A DNA stretch of 64,000 bases, taken from the NCBI RefSeq assembly GCF_002289565.1, contig NZ_NTFY01000030.1, forward strand, positions 1-64,000, read 5' to 3'. The DNA comes from Rhodopirellula sp. SM50. GTDB taxonomy: Bacteria; Planctomycetota; Planctomycetia; Pirellulales; Pirellulaceae. Positions 7,802-15,904 of this stretch are shown here, piece by piece. A program made the translations under genes and the position numbers. Numbering within the stretch: position 1 is the first letter of the stretch; each line of letters opens with the position of its first letter. The notes under the pieces are model-generated. The model ran no database searches, was not told the DNA's origin, and saw nothing but the letters and a program-made list of their open reading frames with translations.

Positions 7802-9136
7802 TTAAACGGTCCACGGTTTACGGTGATCGTAATCGAGCAGAGCGTTGGCCGCTTGGTCATCGATGAACCGCTCCGTCACCGGGTTCCAGCGAAGCTTGCG
7901 TCCCAGCTTCATGGCCAGATGTGCGATCACACAAATGCTGTTTGATCGATGTCCGACTTCGACCGGACAAATGGGCTCTTCGTGTGTCCGCATGCACTGT
8001 AGAAAATTCTGCATGTGGTTGTCACTTTGGTAGAGATGTACTTCCCCCTCACCGATCGGCTCTCGCAGAATGCCACCCGGCTCGGCGGTTAAACTGGAAC
8101 GCGTGACGGAGATCGATCCGGCATCGCCTTGGAACGTCACACCGGCCGGTGTGCCCGAACTGGCCAACAGTTTGACCCCGTCGGCATAACGTCCTTCGGC
8201 CTGAAACTCGGTGTGGACGTTGAACAATCCGCGGTTGGGGAATTCACCGCTGGCCTCCATCTCGACCGGTCCGGAATCGTCGGAGCCATGTCCCCACTGG
8301 GCGGTGTCAAACATGTGCGCGCCCCAGCCGGTGATCATTCCGCGGCAATAGGATTCGATCTGCAGCCAACCCGGTCGGCTGAAATCTGTCTGCGGATGCA
8401 CGCGATGCTCGGTGTAAGGCATCCGGGGTGTCGGGCCGAGCCACATGTCGTAGTTCAGCTGCTTGGGAACCGGCATCGTGACGTCCTCTCCCGTTCCATG
8501 GTCGGTCGGCAGTTGAACGCGAATCGTATGCAGCTTGCCGATACGTCCGCTGCGAACCAATTCACAGGCCAGACGAAATCGGCGATCGGAACGTTGCTGC
8601 GAACCGGTCTGCAAGACGACATTGTGTTTTCTCACTGCCGCGACCAGTTTTTGCCCTTCCGCAATCGTGTAGGTCAACGGTTTTTGCAAATACACGGCCT
8701 TGCCGGACTCGACCGCGGCGATCGCGTTGAGTGCATGCCAGTGGTCGGTCGTCGAGATCGTCACGCCGTCGATGTCCTCTCGCGAAAGCAACTCACGATA
8801 ATCCTCAAACCTCTCGATCGTCGGCGTGGGACGATCGGTCAACGTGTCTGCATAAATCTGGTCGCACTGTTGTTTTGCGTGCTCCACCCGCCGGCGATCG
8901 AGGTCACAGACGGCCACGATGTGGGCATTGGTCTGCGGGTCCAAACCGCTGCGCAAACAGGCATTCATGTCCCCATGCCCCATCCGTCCGGTACCGATAC
9001 AGCCGATCCGCAACGTATTGCTGGGCGCTTCCTTGCCCAAGACGTAGGACGGAACGATGGTCGGAACGCCGATCGAGGCGATCGACACGGCAGATGCTTT
9101 GAGAAAGCCGCGACGGCGGATCGATGTCGTGCCCAT
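7802..9136 (-). CDS. Gfo/Idh/MocA-family oxidoreductase, Tat-exported
   Basis: A 444-aa NAD(P)-dependent oxidoreductase of the glucose-fructose oxidoreductase/inositol dehydrogenase family. The N-terminus carries a Tat motif (RRRGFLKASAVSIASIG). The Rossmann dinucleotide loop is GCIGTGRMGHGD (residues about 44-55), and the catalytic-lysine motif appears as LQKPLTYT in place of the classical EKP. The second half contains the WLGPTPRMPYTEHRVHP stretch typical of the planctomycete branch. It probably oxidises or epimerises a sugar or sugar acid in the periplasm. It lies 13 bases after the DUF6807 gene and upstream of the MR/MLE gene in one operon, a common pairing in planctomycete carbohydrate loci. 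Confidence 0.9.
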   Translation of the reverse strand: MGTTSIRRRGFLKASAVSIASIGVPTIVPSYVLGKEAPSNTLRIGCIGTGRMGHGDMNACLRSGLDPQTNAHIVAVCDLDRRRVEHAKQQCDQIYADTLTDRPTPTIERFEDYRELLSREDIDGVTISTTDHWHALNAIAAVESGKAVYLQKPLTYTIAEGQKLVAAVRKHNVVLQTGSQQRSDRRFRLACELVRSGRIGKLHTIRVQLPTDHGTGEDVTMPVPKQLNYDMWLGPTPRMPYTEHRVHPQTDFSRPGWLQIESYCRGMITGWGAHMFDTAQWGHGSDDSGPVEMEASGEFPNRGLFNVHTEFQAEGRYADGVKLLASSGTPAGVTFQGDAGSISVTRSSLTAEPGGILREPIGEGEVHLYQSDNHMQNFLQCMRTHEEPICPVEVGHRSNSICVIAHLAMKLGRKLRWNPVTERFIDDQAANALLDYDHRKPWTV

Positions 9137-9149
9137 GGGAATCTGACTC

Positions 9150-10124
9150 TCAAAATGAAAGGGAAGATTGCTGAAAGCTTGTTTGTTCCGTTTTCAGACG
9201 CGCCGCATCCCAGCGGAGCGGATGCACGATCACTCGGTAACGCAGCGTCATACTCCTGCCCGGTTCGAGCGTCATCGACTCATCATTGAGCAGAGCCGCG
9301 TTCACGTAGCTCGTCACGGGGCTGCGGATGACGTACCACGGCGTGGGATGTCGGGGATTCTCGGGATGATCCAGAAACGCCAATCCAACCAGTTCGCCTT
9401 CGATGGTGCCGCTGTAATCGATCGACGTCGCTCGGCTGCGATGCCGGTCCCCAGGTCCGAATTCGACGGGGCCTCGATCGCTGGTCGCTTGACGATCAAC
9501 CAGTTCTTTCGCGAAACGCACCGACAGCCCCGCATAGCCGCCCCACGATTGTTCCTTCGGAGGCGTGCGATCCAATTCCACACTGCGGTTACCGGCGGTG
9601 AATTCGGCAAACCAATCCAAGCTGGTTTCGTCGTGGGCATTCGGCGCGGAAATGTCAATCCGCCGTCGTTCGCGGAGCACGACGGCACCATTGCCGTCGG
9701 GACGGTAGGCCAACGATAGCGAAATGCGTGCGGAATGATCGTCTCGCGTTTCCACCCTGACGTCAGTCGTCTCGGTACGCCCGGCCGGCCGGCCCGTCTG
9801 CCGGTCATGTTCCCAGTAATTGACACCGTTGATGTATTTCCAACTGAACCACAACCCGTGATGCCAGGCATGATCGGGCGGGCGATCCCAGGTCAGCACG
9901 CGCCCGCCCTTGGTACTCAACGGGTGAAAATACGGAACATCCAACGTGGCGCCGTGATGGAATCGCCAAATGACCTGTGGGCCACGAACGAGCGCGACCG
10001 AAGACTCCGATCGATCCCACCGCAGCGGTGCCGGCTCGGCGGCCAGGGTGTTGGTGCCCAGCAACAGAAGCAGCGGCATTGCCAGTGTCAGCAACAGAGC
10101 ATGGAAGACGATCGCGCGCGGCAT
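9150..10124 (-). CDS. DUF6807 (PmoA-like) secreted protein
   Basis: A 324-aa protein with a signal peptide (FHALLLTLAMPLLLLLGTNTLAA). The mature part has the conserved family blocks VPYFHPLSTKGG and DHAWHHGLWFSWKYINGVNYWE, rich in His and Trp, as expected for DUF6807, which databases often label methane oxygenase PmoA. That label is misleading: nothing here suggests methane oxidation, and in planctomycetes the family accompanies Gfo/Idh sugar enzymes. It is the first gene of the minus-strand operon with the Gfo/Idh and MR/MLE genes, so a role in the same carbohydrate pathway is inferred. Confidence 0.8.
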   Translation of the reverse strand: MPRAIVFHALLLTLAMPLLLLLGTNTLAAEPAPLRWDRSESSVALVRGPQVIWRFHHGATLDVPYFHPLSTKGGRVLTWDRPPDHAWHHGLWFSWKYINGVNYWEHDRQTGRPAGRTETTDVRVETRDDHSARISLSLAYRPDGNGAVVLRERRRIDISAPNAHDETSLDWFAEFTAGNRSVELDRTPPKEQSWGGYAGLSVRFAKELVDRQATSDRGPVEFGPGDRHRSRATSIDYSGTIEGELVGLAFLDHPENPRHPTPWYVIRSPVTSYVNAALLNDESMTLEPGRSMTLRYRVIVHPLRWDAARLKTEQTSFQQSSLSF

Positions 10125-10239
10125 GGACGACTCCTCTCGAGGTGGGCGTCACGAAGAGGTCCTCAACAGCGGCAAATGATGTGCCGTTAGGAACGCCTGC
10201 ACTCGCTCAGTTCAATAGGTCGTGTCGTTTACGAAGCAA

Positions 10240-10293
10240 CCTTCCTGGCAGGAGGGACGAGCGCAGCGAGGGGAGGTCGAACGGTGAATCGCG
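10240..10293 (+). repeat. Dispersed repeat CCTGGCAGGAGGG, copy 1
   Basis: About 54 bp shared with 35952-36005 in the same orientation and order of blocks: CCTGGCAGGAGGG, then GAGCG.AGCGAGGGGAGGTC, then GAACGGT.AATCGC. The 5' end contains a small CCTNCTGGCAGGAGG hairpin. This copy sits in the long spacer upstream of pyrB; the other follows a small membrane protein gene. Confidence 0.75.
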
Positions 10294-10627
10294 AGTTATT
10301 CTTCAGCTGCCAGATTCGCGTCCCCAAGCTTGCCGGACGACTACTGCTCCACGGGAAAGGCGAGAAAAGGAAAAAAATGTCGTCGCATCGGAGCCGTCCC
10401 CTGGCACTGTGCTGCGTCCAGCCTCCCGATCGTGCGGATACGCTCGGCCGGGCTGCCGACGGAATTCGAGTTGCATGCCCCGGACGCGCAACGTTGTGAT
10501 GCATTTTCCGCCCGCGTTTGGCAAGGTCATCGCGGCAGGGCGTTTGCCCAATGCCATGTCTCTTGGCGACGATGGTGTTAGCGGAACGGCGCATGCGGCC
10601 TGTCGAATTAATCTGATCACACATGGG
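10294..10627. other. Intergenic upstream of pyrB, no gene seen
   Basis: Part of an 865-bp spacer between the DUF6807 gene start and pyrB. ORFs here in several frames have no family character. Apart from the flanking repeats nothing stands out. Confidence 0.45.
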
Positions 10628-10728
10628 ATCAGCCGTTTCGCGCTAGCGTACGGGCCTGTAGCGTACGGGCCTGTAGCGTACGGGCCTGTAGCACGAAGAA
10701 AACACACCAGGGCCCGTAGGCTCGCGCC
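10628..10728 (+). repeat. Repeat with three tandem 15-bp units and flanking inverted arms
   Basis: An ATCAGCCGTTTCGCGC arm leads into three tandem units TAGCGTACGGGCCTG (10644-10688), then TAGCACGAAGAAAACACAC, then GGCCCGTAGGCTCGCGCC. The outer arms match the pair at 1642-1710, and the middle part is the reverse complement of 62-94. It appears to be an expanded member of the same dispersed hairpin family. Confidence 0.7.
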
Positions 10729-10768
10729 CAATGCCACCTACTTTGACGCCTCGCGGGGTGTTTTTGTT

Positions 10769-10842
10769 AGCGGTAGGGCGCGAGCCCTCCGGTCTTTCAC
10801 GGTGTTTTTGAAGCGCGACCGGAGGGCTCGCGCCCTACCGCA
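10769..10842. repeat. Perfect inverted repeat with GGTAGGGCGCGAGCCCTCC arms, copy 1
   Basis: A 25-nt left arm (10769-10793) pairs with a 24-nt right arm (10818-10841) with no mismatches, separated by a 24-nt loop. The same arms with a different loop occur at 25873-25941. It lies 150 bp upstream of pyrB. As a transcript it would form a very stable hairpin. Confidence 0.85.
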
Positions 10843-10989
10843 AAAAATGATTCACAGGCAGCGGCGGTTCGACGAATAACCGAAACAGCTTGTTTTCCGC
10901 CCGCTCGCGGATTTGCCATCAATTCATTAGGCTAACGCTCCGTAGCCCCTGGGAACAAGAAATCGGCTGGTCACGGAGAAAGGTGCTTG

Positions 10990-11973
10990 ATGAGCGTGCC
11001 TGATTTGACATCGTTTGCGGAGCGTTGGGATCGCCGGCACTTATTGGATTTGGAATCCCTTTCCGCTGAAGAAATCACGATCTTGCTGGACGTCGCGAGT
11101 CGGTTGAAGGAAGCGACCGAAGGTTGTCGCCGCAAACTATCGCTGCTGAGCGGCAAGACGTGTGCGAACCTGTTTTTCGAAAACAGCACGCGGACGCGGA
11201 ACAGTTTTTCGTTGGCGGCCAAGCGACTCGGCGCCGACACGGTCGAATTCGGTTCGAGCGGTTCCAGCACCGCCAAGGGCGAGACGTTCGCCGACACCGC
11301 CAAGACGATCGAAGCGATGGGCGTCGACTGGGTGGTCACCCGCCATGGGACGCCCGGAACCCCGAACCTGCTGGCCCGAGAATTGGGCTGTTGTGTGTTG
11401 AATGCCGGCGACGGTCCGCACGAACACCCGACCCAGGGTTTGTTGGATCTGTTGACGATTCGCCAACATCGCGGAAGCCTGGAGGGATTGACGGTTGCCT
11501 TGGTCGGGGACATCGCCCACAGTCGCACCGCGCGCAGCAATATCTGGGGGCTCAAACGGATGGGGGCGCACGTGATCATTTGCGGGCCGCCGACTCTGGT
11601 CAGCCCCCGCTGGCAGGAATTGGGTTTCGAAGTGGCCCACCACTTGGACGAGATTCTGCCCCGCTGTGACGTCTTGAATCTGCTGCGAATTCAATTTGAA
11701 CGCCAGCACGCGCGACCGTTTCCGAGTGTCCGCGAGTACGCGGCACTGTATGCGATGAACGCCGCTCGAATGCGTCAGGCGAAAGAGAACATCCTGATCA
11801 TGGCACCGGGCCCGATCAACCGCGGCGTCGAAATCACTCCGGAGGTCGCCGATGGTCCACACTCGGTGATCCTGGAACAGGTCACCAATGGAATCGCCGT
11901 CCGCATGTCGGCCCTGTACTTGTTGTCCGCGGCCGATGATCGATACCGCAACGCCAACAAAGCCTCCGCTTAG
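10990..11973 (+). CDS. pyrB: Aspartate carbamoyltransferase catalytic subunit
   Basis: A 327-aa cytoplasmic ATCase that joins carbamoyl phosphate and aspartate to N-carbamoyl-aspartate, the first committed step of pyrimidine synthesis. Signature motifs are intact: the carbamoyl phosphate loop [12 protein letters not shown], the [17 protein letters not shown] block and [12 protein letters not shown] near the C-terminus. The start is ATG 10990 (GAGAAAGG upstream); an in-frame TTG directly before it is a less likely start. Only 23 bases separate it from the dihydroorotase-like gene, so they are co-transcribed. No pyrI regulatory subunit is nearby, which fits an ATCase that assembles with a dihydroorotase-like partner. 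Confidence 0.95.
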   Translation: MSVPDLTSFAERWDRRHLLDLESLSAEEITILLDVASRLKEATEGCRRKLSLLSGKTCANLFFENSTRTRNSFSLAAKRLGADTVEFGSSGSSTAKGETFADTAKTIEAMGVDWVVTRHGTPGTPNLLARELGCCVLNAGDGPHEHPTQGLLDLLTIRQHRGSLEGLTVALVGDIAHSRTARSNIWGLKRMGAHVIICGPPTLVSPRWQELGFEVAHHLDEILPRCDVLNLLRIQFERQHARPFPSVREYAALYAMNAARMRQAKENILIMAPGPINRGVEITPEVADGPHSVILEQVTNGIAVRMSALYLLSAADDRYRNANKASA

Positions 11974-11996
11974 GAATTGAAGAGATCGTTCAACCG

Positions 11997-13283
11997 ATGA
12001 ACAAGCCCCTGCTGATCGAAAACGGTACTTTGATCGACCCCAGCCAGAACTTGAATCGTGGCGGTCGAATCCTGATGGTCGACGGCGTCTTCGCGACGGT
12101 TGACCCGAGTGACGGCGACATCCCACAGGACTGCGAGGTCATTGACGCCGGCGGATGCCTAGTCACGCCGGGTTTGGTGGATTTGGGAGTCGAACTCAGA
12201 GAGCCGGGGTTCGAAGAAGACGAAACCGTCCTCAGTGGATCACACGCCGCATTGGCCGGCGGCTTCACGTCGATCTTGGCCGCATCGAGCACCGACCCGG
12301 TGATCGATTCGCATGGCGCCGTTGAGTTTGTTCGCCAAAAAGCGACGGAGGCAAGAGGCGCGCGGGTTTACGTCGTCGGTTGCTTGAGCAAGGGGCGTTC
12401 CGGAAAACAAATGGCGGAACTGGGCCTGTTGTCCGAAGCCGGTGCGGTCGCGTTCAGCGATGCACCGCGTGCCGCGCCGAGCGACGCGTTGTTGAAACGG
12501 GCGCTCGAATACTGCCGCATGCTCGGCCGTCCGATTTTTGATTCGCCCGAAGTCCCCGAGTTGGCAAGCGGCGGCGTGATGCATGACGGACAGGTTTCCC
12601 TGGTGCTGGGATTAAAAGGGTTACCGACCGAGGCGGAAGATTTGGCGGTGGCGCGCGATGTCCGCCTGGCCGAAGCCACCGACGGTCGGCTGCATGTCGG
12701 CCCGGTCAGCACGATGGGGGCCGTCGACATGTTGCGGCGAGTCAAATCGCGCGGCGTTGTCGTGACCGCTTCAGTGTGCCCGCACAATTTGATGCTGAGC
12801 GATGCGGCGATGCGGTCGTACGAGTCCCGCTTTAAGGTCCACCCGCCGCTGCGCAGCCCTCGTCACGTCGCGACGCTCTGCCAGGCGGTCAAAGACAAAA
12901 CGATCGATGCGATTCAGTCCGGTCACATGCCGCGCAGTCGCGAAAAGATGATGAACGATCTGGATCAATCGCCGTTCGGAATCTCTTCGCTGGAAACCGC
13001 CTTGGCCACGGCCGCGACGGCGCTGGTGCGAACCGGCACTTTGGATTGGATCGAATTGATCGAACGCATGTCGACGCGTCCGGCACAGATCGCCAGCCTG
13101 GACGCCGGCACGCTCGGCATCGGCCGCCCGGCCGATGTCACCATCATCGATCCCAACGCGGGATGGAAGGTCGACCCGAGTCAGTTTCGATCGACCTGTA
13201 TCAGCACCCCGTTTGCCGGGATGGAACTGATCGGCCGGGTCCGACACACGATTGTCGGCGGCGAGTTACGTTTTAGTGGTTGA
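11997..13283 (+). CDS. Dihydroorotase-like protein without metal ligands (PyrC'-type)
   Basis: A 428-aa amidohydrolase-fold protein clearly homologous to type I dihydroorotase: VTPGLVDLGVELREPGFEE, AGAVAFSDA, HPPLRSPRH and LGIGRPADVTIID are all recognisable. The catalytic residues are not. The HxH of PGxxDxHxHLREPG is G64/E66; the HCED-type His position is S183 (FDSPEV); the HVST-type His is P236 (HVGPVST); the Asp of TDHAPH is G309 (QSGHMPR). The MPNT substrate-binding block is ASST. It therefore cannot hold the usual zinc pair and is probably non-catalytic. In Pseudomonas an inactive homologue (PyrC') is a structural partner of ATCase, and the position next to pyrB supports the same role. 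An active dihydroorotase should exist elsewhere in the genome. The stop overlaps the convergent DUF1549 gene by 11 bases. Confidence 0.85.
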   Translation: MNKPLLIENGTLIDPSQNLNRGGRILMVDGVFATVDPSDGDIPQDCEVIDAGGCLVTPGLVDLGVELREPGFEEDETVLSGSHAALAGGFTSILAASSTDPVIDSHGAVEFVRQKATEARGARVYVVGCLSKGRSGKQMAELGLLSEAGAVAFSDAPRAAPSDALLKRALEYCRMLGRPIFDSPEVPELASGGVMHDGQVSLVLGLKGLPTEAEDLAVARDVRLAEATDGRLHVGPVSTMGAVDMLRRVKSRGVVVTASVCPHNLMLSDAAMRSYESRFKVHPPLRSPRHVATLCQAVKDKTIDAIQSGHMPRSREKMMNDLDQSPFGISSLETALATAATALVRTGTLDWIELIERMSTRPAQIASLDAGTLGIGRPADVTIIDPNAGWKVDPSQFRSTCISTPFAGMELIGRVRHTIVGGELRFSG

Positions 13284-15789
13284 ACGTAAACTCGGTACTC
13301 GTCAACACGCTCCAGGCGACGTCTTGCAGCCCGGTCATTCGATCCTCTTGGCCGTATTCTGACAGCACACCGAGCAAGGTGTCCATTTCCGATTCCTGGG
13401 GCTCACGAGAGAGCCCGCGAAGAAACAATGCACGGATGATGGCTTCGTCATCGAGGCCTTGCTCGACCGCTTCGGTGATGACGTTTCGCTCGGCGGCCAA
13501 TTTCGGATTCAGCGTGTCGCCGTTGGACAAGTGCAGAACCTGAACCATACTCGGTTCGTCACTGCGTTCACATTCACAGGTGATTTCGCGGGGGTTGCGA
13601 CCGAAGGTTTTCAGGAAGTACGAATTGACCGACGCGTCAAACAATTCGATCGCACGGGTGCCGGATTCATAGAAATCGGTTTTTTGACGGTCCGCCCCGG
13701 GAAACGCCACCTCGTTGAAGGTCGTCGAAGTGCCCAGGACCTGGTCGATCGAATCCAGCATGACTTCGGCCATCAAGCGTTGGGGATAGTACCGACTGTG
13801 ATACTTTCTTTCACTGCCGTTCTCCGGCAACGCAACGCTGCTCCGCTGGTACGTTTCGCTTTGCAAAATCGTCCGCATCAGTTGCTTTAAATCAAAGTCG
13901 ACGTCGACGACGTGATCGCTGAGCGCGGTCAGCAGCGATTCATTGGACGCCGGATTGCTGAGGCGTAAATCGTCGACTTGCTCGACCAACCCGCGGCCGA
14001 AGAAGTTGGCCCAGATACGATTGCTGATCGAGCGGGCGAAATACGGGTTGTCCGGATCGGTCATCCAAGCCGCCAGGACCTGTCGCCGGTCGTCTGGATC
14101 ATCAAACGCAATCGGTGGGGCATCCAGCGGGGCGGGCGGCTGGGGTTGCCCTCGGTTGGGTTGAATCAATTCACCCGACGTCGAAACGTACAGCGTGCGC
14201 AAGCCGTCGCCGTTGCGACCGTCACCGCCCCAGCCCTTGGCACGGACACGGGCGAACAGGTTGGCCATCGCGTAGTATTGATCGTTGGTCCACTTTTCGA
14301 GCGGATGGTTGTGACACTTGGCGCAGCCGATCGAAAGCCCCAGAAAAGCCTGGCATGCGTTTTCGGTCATCTCCTCGGGCGATTGATGCAGCGCGTAGAA
14401 ATTGGTGGCGCCGTTTTCATCGCTGCGTCCGGTCGCGGTCAAGATCTCGCGGACGAATTCGTCCCACGGCTGGTTGCGCCCGACGCGGTCACGCACCCAC
14501 GCGTAGTACGTCTTCACGGCGATCGGTCGCAAACGCGTGCCGTTGATCAGCAACATGTCGGACCACTTGTACGCCCAATAGGAAACAAAGTCGTCGCTGG
14601 CCAACAGCCGTTCGATCCAGTCGTCGCGTCGATCGCGGGGGTCGGACTGGAGGAACTGTTGGCGTTCCTCCGGCGTGGGCAGTCGCCCGATCGTGTCCAG
14701 GGTGGAACGTCGCAAGAAGGTTTCATCGCTACAGCGCTGCGATGGCAGTAGATTCAGCGTTCGCAGCTGCGCCAAGTTTTCTTGGTCGATGAAGTTTCGT
14801 CGCGGCGCGTCCTGGTAGAGTTCCGCCGGCACGTCGTGTTCGTAAGGGACCGTCATCCGGGCCAGCACGACCTTGCTTCCGAACCAGACCAGAACGGCCG
14901 CTTCGCCGCTTCCTCGCACCAGCGCCAAACCGTCATCATCGACGCTGGCGACGGCTTCATCGGTGGCGGTGAATTTCGCCCAGTGGGTGACATCGACGAC
15001 GCGTCCGTCATCGTAGTGGGCGCTGACCAAAACCTGGGACGTGTCTCCCGGCGACAACATCGCGTTTTCGGGCATCACGCTGATGCGTTGGAGCGTCGGA
15101 TCGTCGTCGCTGGGACCTTCGGCACCGTCGGCGATCCATTGGCTGATCACCCGATAGTCATGCGAATCCACATCCAGACGCAGTCCGCCTTTGTGCGGCA
15201 GGGCTCCGGTCGGCTTGGCCAGCAACAAGCTACGTCCCGGGTCGGCCATTTCGATCCGCCGGCCGCGCGCCTGACGCGTGATCGACAAGAAATCGCTGTG
15301 GCTGTCGTAGCCGCGCAGCGAGAGACGAAACCCGCCCTTGCCGGCCAGCGCGCCATGACATGACCCCATGTTGCATCCGGCTTTTGCGAGCACCGACTGC
15401 ACCTCATTGCGGAAATTCCAACGATGCGCCGACTCGGCTCCCGAGACGACGACGGGGACATCGATCACTTGTGCGCCGACCTGACACCGCAGCGTGGTTT
15501 CCCCATCGGCCAGCGCCGTCACGACACCGTCCTGGATGGTGGCGATCGTGGGATCTTCGATGGTGATGGAGTACGATTCTCGATCGAGTACCGCCGACGG
15601 CATCTGATCGCGGACGCCGACGATCGACACACGCTGGCGGGCTTCGCTTCTCTGCAACTCGATCGTCGCCGGCAGCACGGCGAAATCGGCTTCGTCGGCT
15701 GGTGCGGCGGCGGAAACGATGCCGTCGCCGAGCAACGCAATCACGACAACGAGCAACAGCGAACGGAATGACTTCAGGCGTGGTCGCAT
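13273..15789 (-). CDS. Secreted planctomycete cytochrome-like protein, DUF1549/DUF1553
   Basis: Starting at ATG 15789 gives 838 aa with a signal peptide (LKSFRSLLLVVVIALLGDGIVSA). The N-terminal third has a BIG2-like Ig segment, then AGCNMGSCHGALAGKGGFRLSL, a CX4CH site, and a second BIG2-like segment. The DUF1549 part carries a canonical CAKCHNHPLEKW site, and the C-terminal DUF1553 part includes NRIWANFFGRGLVEQVDD. Such proteins are exported, probably haem-binding, and almost always paired with a DUF1501 gene, as here. Function is unknown; roles in polysaccharide handling or electron transfer have been inferred. A longer frame reaches 15879 but runs through an intergenic hairpin, so I reject that start. 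Confidence 0.85.
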   Translation of the reverse strand: MRPRLKSFRSLLLVVVIALLGDGIVSAAAPADEADFAVLPATIELQRSEARQRVSIVGVRDQMPSAVLDRESYSITIEDPTIATIQDGVVTALADGETTLRCQVGAQVIDVPVVVSGAESAHRWNFRNEVQSVLAKAGCNMGSCHGALAGKGGFRLSLRGYDSHSDFLSITRQARGRRIEMADPGRSLLLAKPTGALPHKGGLRLDVDSHDYRVISQWIADGAEGPSDDDPTLQRISVMPENAMLSPGDTSQVLVSAHYDDGRVVDVTHWAKFTATDEAVASVDDDGLALVRGSGEAAVLVWFGSKVVLARMTVPYEHDVPAELYQDAPRRNFIDQENLAQLRTLNLLPSQRCSDETFLRRSTLDTIGRLPTPEERQQFLQSDPRDRRDDWIERLLASDDFVSYWAYKWSDMLLINGTRLRPIAVKTYYAWVRDRVGRNQPWDEFVREILTATGRSDENGATNFYALHQSPEEMTENACQAFLGLSIGCAKCHNHPLEKWTNDQYYAMANLFARVRAKGWGGDGRNGDGLRTLYVSTSGELIQPNRGQPQPPAPLDAPPIAFDDPDDRRQVLAAWMTDPDNPYFARSISNRIWANFFGRGLVEQVDDLRLSNPASNESLLTALSDHVVDVDFDLKQLMRTILQSETYQRSSVALPENGSERKYHSRYYPQRLMAEVMLDSIDQVLGTSTTFNEVAFPGADRQKTDFYESGTRAIELFDASVNSYFLKTFGRNPREITCECERSDEPSMVQVLHLSNGDTLNPKLAAERNVITEAVEQGLDDEAIIRALFLRGLSREPQESEMDTLLGVLSEYGQEDRMTGLQDVAWSVLTSTEFTFNH

Positions 15790-15850
15790 GATGAGAGGTT
15801 TCAATGTGGAATCAATGGAAGAGAATTTCATCGGTGGCAGAGGCGTAAGA

Positions 15851-15886
15851 TTCCAGCTTGCGGTTGCTGGTGTTCGCAAGCTGGAA
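15851..15886. repeat. Perfect hairpin between DUF1501 and DUF1549 genes
   Basis: TTCCAGCTTGCG (15851-15862) and its exact complement (15875-15886) with a 12-nt loop. It lies between two co-directional minus-strand genes and could modulate relative expression or stabilise mRNA ends. It is not followed by a T-run, so it is not a classical terminator. Confidence 0.7.
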
Positions 15887-15904
15887 GCTCACGCCACGGA
15901 CCCG

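Noticed and set aside
6592-7866. Long plus-strand ORF (424 aa) across the MR/MLE gene
   Set aside because: It is the antisense shadow of the MR/MLE gene, with no family motifs; the minus-strand protein is clear.
8129-9289. 386-aa plus-strand ORF
   Set aside because: Antisense to the Gfo/Idh gene and without protein family features.
9150-10124. PmoA label implying methane oxidation
   Set aside because: The family name is a database label; the protein is a soluble secreted sugar-pathway neighbour, not a membrane methane monooxygenase subunit.
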